This document shows, one piece after another, positions 35,672 to 43,371 of a stretch of DNA of 55,273 bases (position 1 is its first letter; each line of letters starts with the position of its first letter). Source of the stretch: Candidatus Zhuqueibacterota bacterium (GTDB lineage Bacteria; Zhuqueibacterota; Zhuqueibacteria; Thermofontimicrobiales; Thiofontviventaceae); the NCBI GenBank assembly GCA_016931935.1, contig JAFGDW010000300.1:1-55273 (forward strand), read 5' to 3'. The position numbers were made by a program, and so were the translations under genes. The notes under the pieces are model-generated. The model had not been told where the DNA came from. It ran no database searches and saw only the letters and a list, made by a program, of their open reading frames with translations.

Positions 35672-36412
35672 TTACATTCCATCGTAAGGTGTTTTTTCTT
35701 CAGTAAAGCCATGCTGACGTAGCCAAAATTCTACCTGCCCGACCTGCCATTCATAATCAATATCCAGACCGCCCCATTGTTTCAGCGGCAGTACATTTTG
35801 TCCGATCCATCGGAACGGGGGTTCTCCATAGGAATAGTCTTCCATACATTTCGGGCGGACTACAAAACCGGAACAATCAACAAAATAGACATCACCTTGA
35901 GAATCACGGTCGCAATTAACATTATCAAAGAAATCGACTGGCAAATATGGTTTTACCAGACCACTTTCAACCTTTCGAGCGCGCAATGGACTCCACATAT
36001 TATAGATGCTTACCGTTACAGCGCTGTCTGCATCTGGATTGTTACGCAATAAAGTGATCCCTTCATCCAAAATACCCGGTGTAATTGTAGCGCCGTTGGC
36101 AAACATCGGGACAAAGAATTCCACTCCACCCAGCATTTCCTTAATCTGTCGATAACCATGCAGAAACGCATCTTCTGAAAGCGCTTCTTTCGTAGCCAAT
36201 GATTCTGGCCGATTAATGATTTCAACACCTAATGAACGAGCAATCTCTTTCATTTCCTCCGAATCGGTCGACATATAGACCTTATCGATATACTTGGAAC
36301 CTTTCGCCGCTAAAATAGGGTATGCCATAAGTGGGCGCCCCACGATTGGTTTGAGATTCTTTCCTTTATAACCCGTACTTCCTGCACGGCCGATGATTAA
36401 TGCTGCTATCAT
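35672..36412 (-). CDS. CMP-sugar-acid cytidylyltransferase (NeuA/PseF-like), stand-alone
   Basis: This 246-residue member of the acylneuraminate cytidylyltransferase family has an altered opening: ALIIGRAGSTGYKGKNLKPI, where classical enzymes read IPARGGSKGIxxKN. VYMSTDSEEMKEIARSLGVE and IINRPESLATKEALSEDAF follow the family pattern. It would activate a 2-keto sugar acid as its CMP derivative. It is the second such enzyme in the operon, the other being fused to a phosphatase. Both ends overlap or touch their neighbours (4-base ATGA upstream, one base downstream), so it is expressed with the FAH enzyme and the hydroxyacid dehydrogenase. Confidence 0.82.
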   Translation of the reverse strand: MIAALIIGRAGSTGYKGKNLKPIVGRPLMAYPILAAKGSKYIDKVYMSTDSEEMKEIARSLGVEIINRPESLATKEALSEDAFLHGYRQIKEMLGGVEFFVPMFANGATITPGILDEGITLLRNNPDADSAVTVSIYNMWSPLRARKVESGLVKPYLPVDFFDNVNCDRDSQGDVYFVDCSGFVVRPKCMEDYSYGEPPFRWIGQNVLPLKQWGGLDIDYEWQVGQVEFWLRQHGFTEEKTPYDGM

Positions 36413-37170
36413 TTCATATCCTCCACAATGTTATTGTTAAGAGATTCAAAGTTTTCAATTGTCAGTTCAACACGATCACCCGGTATTACTATAGAATTCA
36501 TGGCATTTGCTGTAGTACCTGTAAGGATAATATCACCTGGAAGCAAAGTAAAATATTGTGAAGCACATGCCACACACTCAAAGGCATTCAAGATCATATC
36601 CGCAGTATTACCTTCCTGAGTGACCTGATCATTTATCATTGATTTTATTTCGAGATGTGTCGGATCAATGTCGGTCCATAAATACGGACCAACGGGACAA
36701 AATGTATCCAATGATTTTGACCGCGCCAGGTGATGATCACGATTATGAATATTTCCCGTAGTTATATCATTTCCGATTGTATATCCGAGAATAACATCAG
36801 CAACATCTTTTACAGTTATATTTTTAGCTATGTCTTTGATGACCACAGCTAGTTCGACTTCGATCCATACTTTTGTAGCAAACGTCGGATAAAGTACATT
36901 ATCCTTGTGTCCTACCAACGCATTCAATCCCTTAAGAAATACTAACGGTTCATCGAATCCATCATTTTTTCCCACCAAGGATTTATAATTATAGGCAAGT
37001 CCAATAATCTTTGACGGATCACAAGGAGGCAAATATTTGAACTCTCCATTGACGATTTCATTGGTTACTGCAATTTCGTGATAGGGAGTTTCCTGTAATT
37101 TGTAAAAATTGTTTTCTACATCTGCTGCCCAAAAAATTTCACCGTTTTGCTTAATTTTTGCAAGTTTCAT
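36409..37170 (-). CDS. Fumarylacetoacetate hydrolase (FAH) family enzyme
   Basis: This 253-residue FAH-fold protein has IIGLAYNYKSLVGKN (family opening), PLVFLKGLNALVGHKDNVLY, the metal site WIEVELAVVIKD with two Glu residues, and GYTIGNDITTGNI, which supplies the Asp. Family members cleave, hydrate or decarboxylate 2-oxo or 1,3-diketo acids with Mg2+. Such an enzyme is not part of known sialic, legionaminic or pseudaminic acid pathways, so here it probably acts on a sugar-derived 2-keto acid. It overlaps both neighbours by four bases and is strictly co-translated with the cytidylyltransferase and HAD genes. Confidence 0.85.
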   Translation of the reverse strand: MKLAKIKQNGEIFWAADVENNFYKLQETPYHEIAVTNEIVNGEFKYLPPCDPSKIIGLAYNYKSLVGKNDGFDEPLVFLKGLNALVGHKDNVLYPTFATKVWIEVELAVVIKDIAKNITVKDVADVILGYTIGNDITTGNIHNRDHHLARSKSLDTFCPVGPYLWTDIDPTHLEIKSMINDQVTQEGNTADMILNAFECVACASQYFTLLPGDIILTGTTANAMNSIVIPGDRVELTIENFESLNNNIVEDMK

Positions 37171-37904
37171 ATCAATCCCTTTAATTGATGTAATGAAAGC
37201 GCGTTAAGATTTACATCACTGAATTCCGAACTATCACCTGCCCAATAGCCCCAATTTGCCAGATAACAAGTTACATTAGGTATTATAATATCTTTAAGAT
37301 GTAATGGATGATCATCAATAAAAACAATATGTCGGCCAGAAAATTGTTGTGTAAGTTCCTCCAGTTTTGATTTTTTTGTCCCACCGTAAGCGACTGAAAT
37401 AATCCGATCTTCCGGAAATTTCAGTTTAATAAAATCAAATAAATGAATAACAGCCTGGTGATTTTTTGTTGTTAGGATAAATGAATTTACTAATCGGATT
37501 TTAATAAAATCAATTACCTCAGTGTAAAACGTATGATAAGCCAGCCACTCACGCCGATGTTTTTCAAACAATTCCGCGCGAGTCTGGAAAACAATATCCC
37601 GAAATTCATCGCATTGGCGCTGATATTTATCCTTTAATTTGAGAAAATCATGATATGATGAAGCATTTTCAAGATTGTGAAGTATGCACTGAATAATATA
37701 AAACTCACCGATCGGAGCTGCATATTTTCGAATCCGGGTAAATTGTTCAAAATGCTGCCTTAAAAATTCCGGGACATCTTCTGTTAAGTTAACAAATTTA
37801 CCAAAGGCAATTGTCGTAGAGACAAAGCATTCATAAATACTATTACAAATTACACCGTCAAAATCAAAAACAAAAATGGAGGGTTTTACTCTGCTATTGT
37901 CCAT
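37167..37904 (-). CDS. HAD-superfamily phosphatase
   Basis: This 245-residue HAD-superfamily phosphatase has motif I FVFDFDGVICNS at residues 11-22 (Asp14 nucleophile, Asp16), motif II around FILTTKNHQ, the Lys of motif III in GGTKKSKLEEL and motif IV IVFIDDHPLHL. The cap is helical, as in phosphoglycolate phosphatase-like C1 caps. It would remove phosphate from a small sugar or sugar-acid phosphate of the pathway. The ATG lies 19 bases inside the GAPDH-like gene and its stop overlaps the FAH start. It is distinct from the KdsC-like phosphatase domain at 43372-44547. Confidence 0.8.
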   Translation of the reverse strand: MDNSRVKPSIFVFDFDGVICNSIYECFVSTTIAFGKFVNLTEDVPEFLRQHFEQFTRIRKYAAPIGEFYIIQCILHNLENASSYHDFLKLKDKYQRQCDEFRDIVFQTRAELFEKHRREWLAYHTFYTEVIDFIKIRLVNSFILTTKNHQAVIHLFDFIKLKFPEDRIISVAYGGTKKSKLEELTQQFSGRHIVFIDDHPLHLKDIIIPNVTCYLANWGYWAGDSSEFSDVNLNALSLHQLKGLI

Positions 37905-38971
37905 ACTTCCTGTTCACTCTTCACATATTCAAATTTTCTTTCCATCAATCCTAACATATCTACTACTCGCTGACTATAACCCCATTCGTTATCATACCAT
38001 AGCACCATTTTCACGTGTTTACCGTTATTGACGCGTGTCCAACGACCATCAACGAAGACAGACTCAGATATTTTTAGGAAATCAATCGAGACAAGATAAT
38101 CATCTTCATAACCAATAATCCGACTGTTCCTCAGCGCCTTATTCTGGAATAAAGCATTGATGTCGTTTGCCGTTGCATCTTGTTTTAGGACTAGTGACAC
38201 ATCGGAAGCGGATACAATACCAGTAGGAATACGGAATGAAACAGCATCCAGTCTGCTTGCCAAATCTGGCAATACTTTACTGATAGCATTAACAACGGTC
38301 GTATTTTTGGGAATCAAACTAAGGTTACTTGCGCGTCCAAGCGAGAAATCTTTCCAGAAATGACCAGGACTCGAGATGGACCGAACCGAACCGTCTACCA
38401 GATTTTGATACGATAACCAGGGGTGAAGCGTTGTAATATAACCAAATTCAATGCCGAATGCCTGATCAAGTTGATACAATACCGGTGCAACACCATTTAC
38501 ATCGCAGATGCTTGTACTAACAACTTTATCATCAGCATGATCGTACTCATCCTCATTGACTCCAAAAACAATGGTTTTATCAACACCATCTTTAGGAGAA
38601 TGCGTAATCACTACTTTTTTTACCAAACCTTCATCAACCAATTGCCGGGCAGCCCGTACATTCCTGTAAACTCCGGATGCGTCGATTACAACATCAATAT
38701 CATGGCTATGCCAGGGAACTTTTGCAACGTCATCGCTAGCATAAAATTGTACACGTTGCCCATTGACAAACAAGTACATATCGCCATTATGTCCATCCAC
38801 ACTACCATTAAAACGACCATAGGTGGAATCATACTTTAATAAATATGCATGATTTTCAACATTCGGATCAATATCGTTTATAGCAACTATTTGAAACTGT
38901 TTTCTTTCTTCATTAATTCGATAAATTGCTCGTCCGATTCTACCAAAACCATTCAATCCTACGCGTAACAT
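37886..38971 (-). CDS. GAPDH-family aldehyde dehydrogenase with a modified active site
   Basis: This 361-residue protein is clearly of the glyceraldehyde-3-phosphate dehydrogenase fold: LRVGLNGFGRIGR at the N-terminus and WYDNEWGYSQRVVDML near the end. The catalytic Cys156 and His183 are 27 residues apart, as in GAPDH. The usual SCTTN is ICDVN, and the residue matching phosphate-site Thr179 is Leu186 in LHPWLSYQ. By eye the Thr208-Gly209 pair becomes Thr-Thr in IPKNTTVV, while the Arg of RIPT is kept. It probably oxidises an aldehyde other than glyceraldehyde 3-phosphate. The start at 38971 has GGGAG seven bases upstream; the frame extends to 39013. It is encoded inside a sugar-acid operon. 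Confidence 0.82.
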   Translation of the reverse strand: MLRVGLNGFGRIGRAIYRINEERKQFQIVAINDIDPNVENHAYLLKYDSTYGRFNGSVDGHNGDMYLFVNGQRVQFYASDDVAKVPWHSHDIDVVIDASGVYRNVRAARQLVDEGLVKKVVITHSPKDGVDKTIVFGVNEDEYDHADDKVVSTSICDVNGVAPVLYQLDQAFGIEFGYITTLHPWLSYQNLVDGSVRSISSPGHFWKDFSLGRASNLSLIPKNTTVVNAISKVLPDLASRLDAVSFRIPTGIVSASDVSLVLKQDATANDINALFQNKALRNSRIIGYEDDYLVSIDFLKISESVFVDGRWTRVNNGKHVKMVLWYDNEWGYSQRVVDMLGLMERKFEYVKSEQEVWTIAE

Positions 38972-39049
38972 AACATACTCCCATCTATTATTTTTAACCG
39001 TAACAAAATTCAATTTTATGCAATCATTGTCACTCCATAACTATCAATA

Positions 39050-39886
39050 CTACAAAATACTTCTACCTCCATCAATTACCATCGTCTCACCATTCATGTA
39101 CGATGACGCATTGCTAACAAGAAACGCGACCGCTGCTTTATATTCATGCACCTGTGCCATTCGCCCCATCGGAATGAGTTGGGAAATTCGCTTAACAAAT
39201 CCTTCAGGTTGATTGTTATATACACCTGCCGGACAAAGCGTATTGGCACGGATATTTTTATCCGCCCAATAGGTAGCGATATATTTCGTTAATCCAATCA
39301 GTCCATGTTTGATGACGGAGTAGGTTACCGGTTTTACAGGTTGCTGATCTTCAGCAAGTCCTTCTTTACGATATAATCGCTGATCCGGAGCAATAATTCC
39401 AAGATCCGAACTAATATTCAGGATGACACCTCCATCGGATTTTGCCATTGCAGAGCCGAACACCTGTGCGCAAAGAAACGCTCCGGTCAATCCAACGGAC
39501 AGCTCTAAATTCCATTGTTCTAACTGGAAAAATTCTAACCTGCTAAACGATACTTGTCCCTGATCTTTCTTTACCTTGGGATCAATAGCAGCATTATTAA
39601 CAAGTATGTGTACGCCGCCAAATCGTTGTGACAATTGTTGTTGCAGGGACTCCAGTTCATCTTTCTGCGTGATATCACAACGGATGCCCAGGCAATCAAC
39701 TCCATATTCATGTTTGATAACGGAAGCTTTATGCCGTGCCGCTTCTTCATTAATATCAACAAGCACTGGTACGCCACCGCATTCGGCAATTGCCTCTGCA
39801 TGCTTTTCGCCAAGTAATCCGGCCCCTCCGGTAATAACTGCTACTTTATCTTTCAAGCTAAATTGATCAAATAATCGTTGGCTCAC
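39050..39886 (-). CDS. Short-chain dehydrogenase, PtmA-like
   Basis: This 278-residue classical SDR has VAVITGGAGLLGEKHA as cofactor loop, ILVNNAAID, a Ser in ILNISSDLGIIAPDQ and the catalytic YSVIKHGLIGLTKY (YxxxK). The segments GGAGLLG and SSDLGIIAP recall PtmA, an SDR of Campylobacter flagellar legionaminic acid clusters. This supports a role in nonulosonate-type modification, for example reduction or oxidation of a sugar carbonyl. It lies 16 bases from the next SDR gene and 78 bases from the GAPDH-like gene, the largest gap in the module. Confidence 0.85.
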   Translation of the reverse strand: MSQRLFDQFSLKDKVAVITGGAGLLGEKHAEAIAECGGVPVLVDINEEAARHKASVIKHEYGVDCLGIRCDITQKDELESLQQQLSQRFGGVHILVNNAAIDPKVKKDQGQVSFSRLEFFQLEQWNLELSVGLTGAFLCAQVFGSAMAKSDGGVILNISSDLGIIAPDQRLYRKEGLAEDQQPVKPVTYSVIKHGLIGLTKYIATYWADKNIRANTLCPAGVYNNQPEGFVKRISQLIPMGRMAQVHEYKAAVAFLVSNASSYMNGETMVIDGGRSIL

Positions 39887-39902
39887 AATTCAGTTTCTCC
39901 TG

Positions 39903-40682
39903 TTAATGAAATACATGGGTTTGTCCGCCGTCAATCATAAGGCAAGCTCCCGTGATAAAAGAAGCCCGGTCCGAAGCAAGAAACGCTACCAGGTCCCCGA
40001 TTTCTTGTGGACTGGCAAATCGGTTCATTGGAACATTTTCACGAATATAAGATTCAATCGCTTCCCGATCCTTCTTCATTTTTATATCCCATGTACCTTG
40101 TTCAAAATACACATTTCCCGGCGCCACAGTATTCACGCGAATTCCATAAGGCGCCAGTTCACGTGCTAAATTTTTGCTGGTTGTTATCAGTGCAGCTTTC
40201 GCTGCACTATAACATATAGGTGCCGGGATGGCCTCCAAACCAGCTATCGATGCTGTAAAATTGATGACACCCTTTTTCTGTTTGACCATCTGCGGGATCA
40301 CCGCACGGCTGAGTTTAATGGATGCAAACAGATTCAATTCAAACATGCGCTTCCATTCATCATCATCTACATCCCAACCGATTTGGCTGCGACCTGTGCC
40401 AATATTGGCAGCGACAATATCCAAATGTCCCCACTGCACAATAATTTTTTTAATGGATTCTTTAATCTTAAATTCATCTGTAAAATCCGCATGAATCGGC
40501 ATTATATTGCTACCTTCAAATTTCATGGAAAGCTTATTCGCCGCTTGCTCCAACCGTTCTTCATCCTGTTCCACAATAGCAACTTGAGCGCCTTCTCCCA
40601 ACAGACTCCCTGCAATCCCAAAACCGACTCCCTGACCAGCGCCTGAAACAAGCGCTATTTTATTATTGAGTCCGAGTTCCAT
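39903..40682 (-). CDS. Short-chain dehydrogenase (FabG-like)
   Basis: This 259-residue classical SDR shows ALVSGAGQGVGFGIA, DIVAANIGTG, the catalytic Ser in INFTASIAGLEAI, and YSAAKAALITTSKNLA carrying the YxxxK pair. It ends in ITGACLMIDGGQTH, as in FabG-type enzymes. The cofactor loop lacks the second Arg typical of NADPH enzymes and has VEQDEE, which suggests NADH. The substrate is presumably a sugar or keto-acid intermediate of the module. It is unlike the PtmA-type neighbour in sequence, so the two are not a recent duplication. Confidence 0.85.
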   Translation of the reverse strand: MELGLNNKIALVSGAGQGVGFGIAGSLLGEGAQVAIVEQDEERLEQAANKLSMKFEGSNIMPIHADFTDEFKIKESIKKIIVQWGHLDIVAANIGTGRSQIGWDVDDDEWKRMFELNLFASIKLSRAVIPQMVKQKKGVINFTASIAGLEAIPAPICYSAAKAALITTSKNLARELAPYGIRVNTVAPGNVYFEQGTWDIKMKKDREAIESYIRENVPMNRFASPQEIGDLVAFLASDRASFITGACLMIDGGQTHVFH

Positions 40683-40686
40683 AAAT

Positions 40687-41520
40687 TTACTCCAATAGTT
40701 TTAGGTATGACTGCATTTGATGAATATAGGATTTAATGGTTCGCACTTCGTCACCATCTTGACCTCTGGCAGATTGAAATATAATTGGGCCTGCGAAATG
40801 GTGCTGACGGAGTTGTTCAAATGTCATATCAAAATCGGCATTTCCTTCTCCGAGGGGAACAGTTCCACCGTGAAGAACACGATCTTTGATGTGCAATGTT
40901 TTAATTTTTAAACCATAAGCATAAAATTCTTCATCTGAGCGATAACCAAGAGAAGCACTATTGCCAATATCATAATTTGCACAAATGAAGGGATGGTCGA
41001 TTTGTCCAAGCAAATTTTTGAATTGTTCCGGATTAAGTGAAGTTTCCAGGCATAACAAAATATCCAATGACCGTGCCTGCTCAGCACATGATCTCATATA
41101 ATCCGCCACCTGTGTCAATTCTCCGGGGGTCGTAATCGCGGAGCGGTCAACAAATGGAATATTAATATAGTGGACACCAAGTTTTTTGCTTTGGTCCATC
41201 AACCACAATAATTTATCGATACGCTGTGCTGCAGTTTGGGCATCAACACGTAATAACGGCAAATCCATAAAATAATCTGCACAAACCGACACCACGCGGA
41301 TGCCGGTTTGTGCACTTAAATCCTGAATTTCATGAATTCCGTCATCAGAAGATATCGGGTTCTTTTCCCATTCATCCGCTTCGAAAATCCATTCAATTAT
41401 GGTCAGATCACATTCACGGGACTTATGGAATTCGTCTCGCCATGTATATTTGGGAAAAGACTGAAATTTACCATTTGTTGGTGGCGACAATCGCCCCTGC
41501 ATAATTCCAATATCATTCAT
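40687..41520 (-). CDS. Xylose-isomerase-like TIM-barrel sugar isomerase/epimerase
   Basis: This is a 277-residue AP_endonuc_2-type TIM barrel. GIMQGRLSPPTNGKFQSFP is the usual opening of the sugar phosphate isomerase/epimerase group found beside nonulosonate genes. Candidate metal ligands occur in ETSLNPEQF, YDIGNSASLGY, HIKDRVLHGG and GEGNADFD. It probably isomerises or epimerises a small sugar or keto acid before condensation with phosphoenolpyruvate. It is packed between the SDR (four bases) and the aminotransferase (20 bases). The exact reaction is unknown. Confidence 0.82.
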   Translation of the reverse strand: MNDIGIMQGRLSPPTNGKFQSFPKYTWRDEFHKSRECDLTIIEWIFEADEWEKNPISSDDGIHEIQDLSAQTGIRVVSVCADYFMDLPLLRVDAQTAAQRIDKLLWLMDQSKKLGVHYINIPFVDRSAITTPGELTQVADYMRSCAEQARSLDILLCLETSLNPEQFKNLLGQIDHPFICANYDIGNSASLGYRSDEEFYAYGLKIKTLHIKDRVLHGGTVPLGEGNADFDMTFEQLRQHHFAGPIIFQSARGQDGDEVRTIKSYIHQMQSYLKLLE

Positions 41521-41540
41521 AATGAGTATCCTGGTTTAAG

Positions 41541-42515
41541 TTATGAAAACGAATACGGTGACGGACCTGCGCTTTGTGAATCCTTTACTTCACTATCCCA
41601 GCGTTGAATTTGCTCGATAATATCCAGGCCCACATTTTCGCCCCATGCACGCAGCAGTCGAAGGGTGGTATCCCCCATTCGTGCGTTACCAATCGCAACA
41701 CCATTTAACCGGGAAACCGGAAGAATGCAAAATGGCGTTCCTGTCATAAATGCTTCATCGGCTACCATAACATCGTAGGGCTCAATATTCTTTTCAATAC
41801 ATTTTAAATTTAATTGTTCTGCCAATTCAAATACATATGCCCGACTGATGCCCCGTAGAATATTCCGACCTTCGGGAGTAACAATTGTTTTGTCTTTAAC
41901 GATGAAGAAATTGTCGCCCGTTCCTTCAGCAATAAAACCATCTGGATCAAGCAACAATGCCCAATTATCTTCGCCTTTAAATTTTGATACCTCAATATTA
42001 GCCATCAGGTAATGAATCCGACTGCGATTCTTGACTTTCGGTTCAAGCAAGCTTGCCGGAATCGCTCGTTGCGATGGAATAACAGCGTTTATGCCAGTAT
42101 CAAACAAGTGCCCCATATTCCGTACCGTCCAACGTAGCGGAAAATCACTAATAATTACATTCACAGTTTTATGAATTCCATTAACGCCATGATAGATGGA
42201 TAACGCACCGCGCGTCACATCAATCATGATCCGATGTTCATCATCTGCTTCGAACAGAGGATCGTTCATTTCCATGGTTTCATAAATATGCTTCTCCATC
42301 TGATCCATACTCATATCCAAAGGGATACGTACGTACTTGATAGACGCATATAATCGTTCCAGATGATCTCGCAATTTGAACTGGCGTTTGTTAAACGATC
42401 GTGTCATCTCGAATACCATGTCACCAAACATCAGCGCGGAATCATAGATCGATATTTTCGCTTCTGATTCGGGCACAAAGGCACCATTTACGAACACATG
42501 ACGTTCCTTAATCAT
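41541..42515 (-). CDS. Class IV PLP aminotransferase (BCAT/D-amino-acid type)
   Basis: This 324-residue fold-type IV enzyme has YDSALMFGDMVFEMTRSF at the start, the PLP lysine in EPKVKNRSRIHYLM, AEGTGDNFFIVKDKTIVTP and the late EAFMTGTPFCILPV. The family contains branched-chain and D-amino-acid aminotransferases and aminodeoxychorismate lyase. Nonulosonate pathways normally use fold-type I sugar aminotransferases, so a class IV enzyme suggests that a free 2-oxo acid, not a nucleotide sugar, is aminated. It is four bases from the NeuB-like gene and lies in the same transcript. Confidence 0.87.
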   Translation of the reverse strand: MIKERHVFVNGAFVPESEAKISIYDSALMFGDMVFEMTRSFNKRQFKLRDHLERLYASIKYVRIPLDMSMDQMEKHIYETMEMNDPLFEADDEHRIMIDVTRGALSIYHGVNGIHKTVNVIISDFPLRWTVRNMGHLFDTGINAVIPSQRAIPASLLEPKVKNRSRIHYLMANIEVSKFKGEDNWALLLDPDGFIAEGTGDNFFIVKDKTIVTPEGRNILRGISRAYVFELAEQLNLKCIEKNIEPYDVMVADEAFMTGTPFCILPVSRLNGVAIGNARMGDTTLRLLRAWGENVGLDIIEQIQRWDSEVKDSQSAGPSPYSFS

Positions 42516-42519
42516 TTCA

Positions 42520-43356
42520 TTATCTCCAGTTTACCGGTCGTAATTTTTGTTTGATATTTTCTTCAGCTTTGGTGACAACTTTGATTCCATCGCCCATTGC
42601 TTTTTCAATAATTCGAATATCTCTGACAAGCCGCATCAAACCGGATGGTTCCAACGATGCTGCCTGATCCGAGCCGTACATCGTACGATCGAGTGTGATA
42701 TGTCGTTCAATCGATGTCGCACCCAACGCGACAGCGGCTACAGAAATTTGCAAACCAACCTCATGCCCACTCCAACCGACGTTACACTTGTAACGCTCTT
42801 TCAGTGTTTGAATCATTTGAAGGTTAGCATCTTCATCCGGCATCGGATATGTACTGTTGCAATGCATTAATTCGAACGGACAATTATATTTTTTGAATAA
42901 TTCAATTGTATCATCTATCTCCTGCATCGTACTCATACCTGTTGAAATGAACGTGTATTTCTTCTCTTCAGCGATCATTTCAACTAATGGACGTACAGTA
43001 AGCATGGCGGAAGCAACTTTGTTGTATTTGCAATCAAATCGCCGTAAAAACTTCTGACTTTCGACATCCCAAGCAGAAGCAAACCATTCAATCCCCTTAC
43101 CCTTGCAATAACTATCAATTTCGCTATATTCTTCCGTTCCGAATTCCAGCCCTTGCTTTTGGTCACGATTTGTCGTTCCCCATGGACTTTCTCTGGGAGT
43201 ATCGAGTTGTTCCTTAGTGTACACAAGGTCGAGCGTGCGTTTTTGAAATTTTACAGCATCACATCCTGCAAAGCTTGCTACATCGATCAATTTTTTTGTG
43301 ATTTCCATATCACCATTGTGATTTATTCCGACTTCTCCGATGACTATAACTGACAT
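42520..43356 (-). CDS. NeuB-family ulosonic acid synthase lacking the SAF domain
   Basis: This 278-residue protein condenses phosphoenolpyruvate with an aldose (or aldose phosphate). It keeps the TIM-barrel core of NeuB, LegI and PseI enzymes: GEVGINHNGDMEITKKLID, AVKFQKRT, KVASAMLTVRPLV, FISTGMSTMQEID, LMHCNSTYPMPDEDANL, VGWSGHEVG and ATSIERHITLDRTMYGSDQ. The chain stops after the barrel at LRPVNWR. Most members run on to about 340-350 residues with a C-terminal antifreeze-like (SAF) domain, which is absent here. Nothing in the following bases suggests a frameshift, since the stop is immediately followed by the next gene. Confidence 0.88.
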   Translation of the reverse strand: MSVIVIGEVGINHNGDMEITKKLIDVASFAGCDAVKFQKRTLDLVYTKEQLDTPRESPWGTTNRDQKQGLEFGTEEYSEIDSYCKGKGIEWFASAWDVESQKFLRRFDCKYNKVASAMLTVRPLVEMIAEEKKYTFISTGMSTMQEIDDTIELFKKYNCPFELMHCNSTYPMPDEDANLQMIQTLKERYKCNVGWSGHEVGLQISVAAVALGATSIERHITLDRTMYGSDQAASLEPSGLMRLVRDIRIIEKAMGDGIKVVTKAEENIKQKLRPVNWR

Positions 43357-43371
43357 AAAACAACCTCCAAA

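Noticed and set aside
34666..42515. A PdxB/Epd-type pyridoxal phosphate route (GAPDH-like, 2-hydroxyacid dehydrogenase, aminotransferase)
   Set aside because: The aminotransferase is class IV, not SerC-like, the dehydrogenase resembles CtBP, and pdxA and pdxJ are absent, while neuA and neuB genes surround these enzymes.
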